Source: CAZUTK01 sp964623265 (GTDB lineage: Bacteria; Electryoneota; B3-LCP). From it: a DNA stretch of 32,754 nucleotides. The number at the start of each line of letters is the position of its first letter. The stretch's first letter is position 1. Shown here piece after piece: positions 31,287 to 32,754 of the stretch. The stretch covers positions 1 through 32,754 of the forward strand of contig CAZUTK010000030.1 of the NCBI GenBank assembly GCA_964623265.1, written 5' to 3'. The position numbers were made by a program, and so were the translations under genes. The notes under the pieces are model-generated. The model was given only the letters and a program-made list of their open reading frames with translations. It was not told the origin of the DNA and searched no databases.

Positions 31287-32626
31287 TACATCTCTTTCGC
31301 CGTCTTTTTCAAGATCTTCATTGCTTCGGAGATGTTCTCTTCAGTGATGTTCAACGGAGGTCGGAAGCTGATTGTCTTCTCACCGCAACCCAGAATCTCC
31401 AAGCCGTTGTCGTAGAGCTTGGAACGGAATTTATTTCGCAGGTCGCCGTTGGGCAGATCGAAGGCGCACATCAAGCCGCGTCCGCGGGCATTGGAAATCA
31501 GTTTGGGATGGGCCTTCTGGAATTCCTCCAGGTTCTGCAGCAGAACCTGACCCATCTTCGCCGCATTGTCCACCAATTTTTCTTCATCCATGATTTCCAG
31601 ATATTTCGCCACGCGCACCATATCAATCAGATTGCCGCCCCAGGTGGAATTGATGCGGGATGATTCGTGGAAGACGTTCTTTTCCACCGAGTCAATCTTC
31701 TCATTTGCGACGAAGCCGCACACCTGGGACTTCTTTCCGAAGCAGAACATATCCGGCTGCACGTCGTGATGTTGAAACGCCCACATTTTGCCGGTCAAAC
31801 CCATCCCGCACTGGACTTCATCGAAGATGAGCATGGCTTCCTCTTCGTCGGCGATCTCTTTCAGGGCGCGGAGGAATTCGGTGCGGAAGTGACGGTCGCC
31901 TCCTTCGCCCTGGATGGTCTCGATGATGATGGCGGCGATATCGTCGGGATATTCCAGAAACGCCTGTTTCACCTGGTCAAGAGCTTTATCTTCCAGCTTC
32001 TTCACAGCGGCGAGATTCTCGTCGTTCAGGGGGAACTGGATCGCCGGGCTGACCGCCTTGGGCCATTCGAACATAGGGTAATACTGATACTTGGTCGGCT
32101 CGGTGCGCGTCAGGGAAAGCGTGTATCCCGTCCTGCCGTGAAAGGCGTGCGTGAAGCTGATCACCCGCTGTCCCACTTCCAGCGGGTAATACCGTGAAAA
32201 ATTCTTGCGGACTTTCCAATCAAACGCCGCCTTCAGCGCGTTTTCGATTCCCAGAGCACCGCCCGCGACGAAAAAGGCGTGCTTGTAGCTTGCCGGAACC
32301 GCGAGCTGAAAGAAGGTTTCCACGAATGACGCCATTTCCGTGGTGTAAAGATCCGAATTGGTGATATTGTTCACCGCGACTTCGCCCAGAAATCGGATCA
32401 TCTCCGGGGAGGTCAGCTTGGGGTGGTTGAAACCGATAGGGGAACTGGCGAAGAAGGTGAACATATCGAGGAATTCCCGTCCGGTCTTCGCATCGTGGCA
32501 GTAAATCCCTTTGGATTTGCGCAGATCGAAGACCATATCGAAGCCGTCCGCCAGCATGTATTTCCCGATGGTCTTATGGACATCTTGAGGTTCAATGTGG
32601 TATTTCAGCATATTTTGGTTTTTCAT
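31286..32626 (-). CDS. lat: L-lysine 6-aminotransferase (lysine epsilon-aminotransferase), class III PLP enzyme
   Basis: 446 residues from the ATG at 32626, which has AGGAG six bases upstream; the longer frame to 32704 has no ribosome binding site. Class III aminotransferase with LAT-type blocks: LDMFTFFASSPIGFNHP, NNITNSDLYTTEMASFVETF, FFVAGGALGIENALKAAFDWKVRKN, HAFHGRTGYTLSLT, IIIETIQGEGGDRHF, LIFDEVQCGMGLTGKMWA and the PLP lysine in FCFGKKSQVCG (Lys298/299), then INSTWGGNLIDMVR. The ALGIENALKAAFDWK and GKKSQVCG segments distinguish LAT from ornithine or acetylornithine aminotransferases. It transfers the epsilon-amino group of lysine to 2-oxoglutarate, giving alpha-aminoadipate semialdehyde. 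No partner dehydrogenase is visible; single-gene unit ending in the palindrome at 31269-31286. Confidence 0.92.
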   Translation of the reverse strand: MKNQNMLKYHIEPQDVHKTIGKYMLADGFDMVFDLRKSKGIYCHDAKTGREFLDMFTFFASSPIGFNHPKLTSPEMIRFLGEVAVNNITNSDLYTTEMASFVETFFQLAVPASYKHAFFVAGGALGIENALKAAFDWKVRKNFSRYYPLEVGQRVISFTHAFHGRTGYTLSLTRTEPTKYQYYPMFEWPKAVSPAIQFPLNDENLAAVKKLEDKALDQVKQAFLEYPDDIAAIIIETIQGEGGDRHFRTEFLRALKEIADEEEAMLIFDEVQCGMGLTGKMWAFQHHDVQPDMFCFGKKSQVCGFVANEKIDSVEKNVFHESSRINSTWGGNLIDMVRVAKYLEIMDEEKLVDNAAKMGQVLLQNLEEFQKAHPKLISNARGRGLMCAFDLPNGDLRNKFRSKLYDNGLEILGCGEKTISFRPPLNITEENISEAMKILKKTAKEM

Positions 32627-32718
32627 GGTTCGCTCCTGTGATCGGTTTACGGCGTTGTTTCTTTGAATTGCACTCTCTGCGCCGTTGCGTGAAACCGGCC
32701 ACATAGCGAACTAAGAAC

Positions 32719-32754
32719 ATGCGCCGAAGGATTTTGCTCATCGTAGTGACTGGA
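32719..32754 (+). CDS. Possible start of a plus-strand gene truncated by the window edge
   Basis: ATG at 32719 followed by twelve open codons (MRRRILLIVVTG), basic then hydrophobic like a signal peptide start. There is no clear Shine-Dalgarno sequence and only 36 bases are available, so this is a weak call. Confidence 0.25.
   Translation, partial: MRRRILLIVVTG

Overview
The window looks like a chromosomal segment from a Gram-negative bacterium of the FCB superphylum (Calditrichota / KSB1 / Marinimicrobia-like lineages are the best guess; the exact phylum cannot be fixed from sequence alone). Pointers are a C-terminal type IX secretion sorting domain with the YPNPFNP motif (end of gene at 1-746), a GWxTD-domain protein, an LptF/LptG-family permease and an OmpA-type lipoprotein/porin-like protein (outer membrane), and a very small bS22/COX24-like basic ribosomal protein typical of Bacteroidota relatives. 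No transposase, integrase, phage gene or CRISPR array is visible; most of the window is housekeeping DNA in tightly packed operons with many TTG/GTG starts.

Layout. 1-796: 3' end of a secreted T9SS substrate and its terminator. 850-6223 (minus): LptF/G permease -> OmpA-family protein -> methyltransferase -> B12-binding radical SAM protein. 6266-6566 (plus): promoter, tRNA-Ser(UGA), tRNA-Ser(GCU), terminator. 6559-13618 (minus): a coherent purine-nucleoside uptake and catabolism operon read in the order PII-like protein, Na+/solute symporter, concentrative nucleoside transporter, adenosine deaminase, purine nucleoside phosphorylase, exported M20 peptidase. 13682-14655 (minus): lipoprotein related to 5'-nucleotidases, divergent from 14734-18243 (plus): LysM lytic transglycosylase, SppA, HU, 29-residue ribosomal protein. 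18250-18540: non-coding, strongly structured sequence. 18582-27395 (plus): xseA-xseB-dxs-nadK-ftsY-rimO-GWxTD-LD-carboxypeptidase, almost without gaps. 27488-30972 (plus): a release-factor-like (baeRF) protein, two conserved proteins of unknown role and a terminator. 30983-31286: a dense cluster of unrelated-looking palindromes resembling REP/REPIN DNA. 31286-32626 (minus): L-lysine 6-aminotransferase; a possible plus-strand gene begins at 32719 and runs off the end.

Most notable points: (1) a PII-like signalling protein heads an operon for purine nucleoside use, suggesting adenylate-sensing control of nucleoside import; (2) the symporter directly after it has no ATG/GTG/TTG start that covers its conserved N terminus and appears to start at CTG behind a good ribosome binding site; (3) the 18250-18540 RNA with two mutually exclusive pairings; (4) the palindrome cluster with an 11-bp inverted repeat carrying compensatory stem changes; (5) an 83-nt overlap of an extended DXS C terminus with nadK. 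All functional statements come from reading motifs by eye; no database search was possible.
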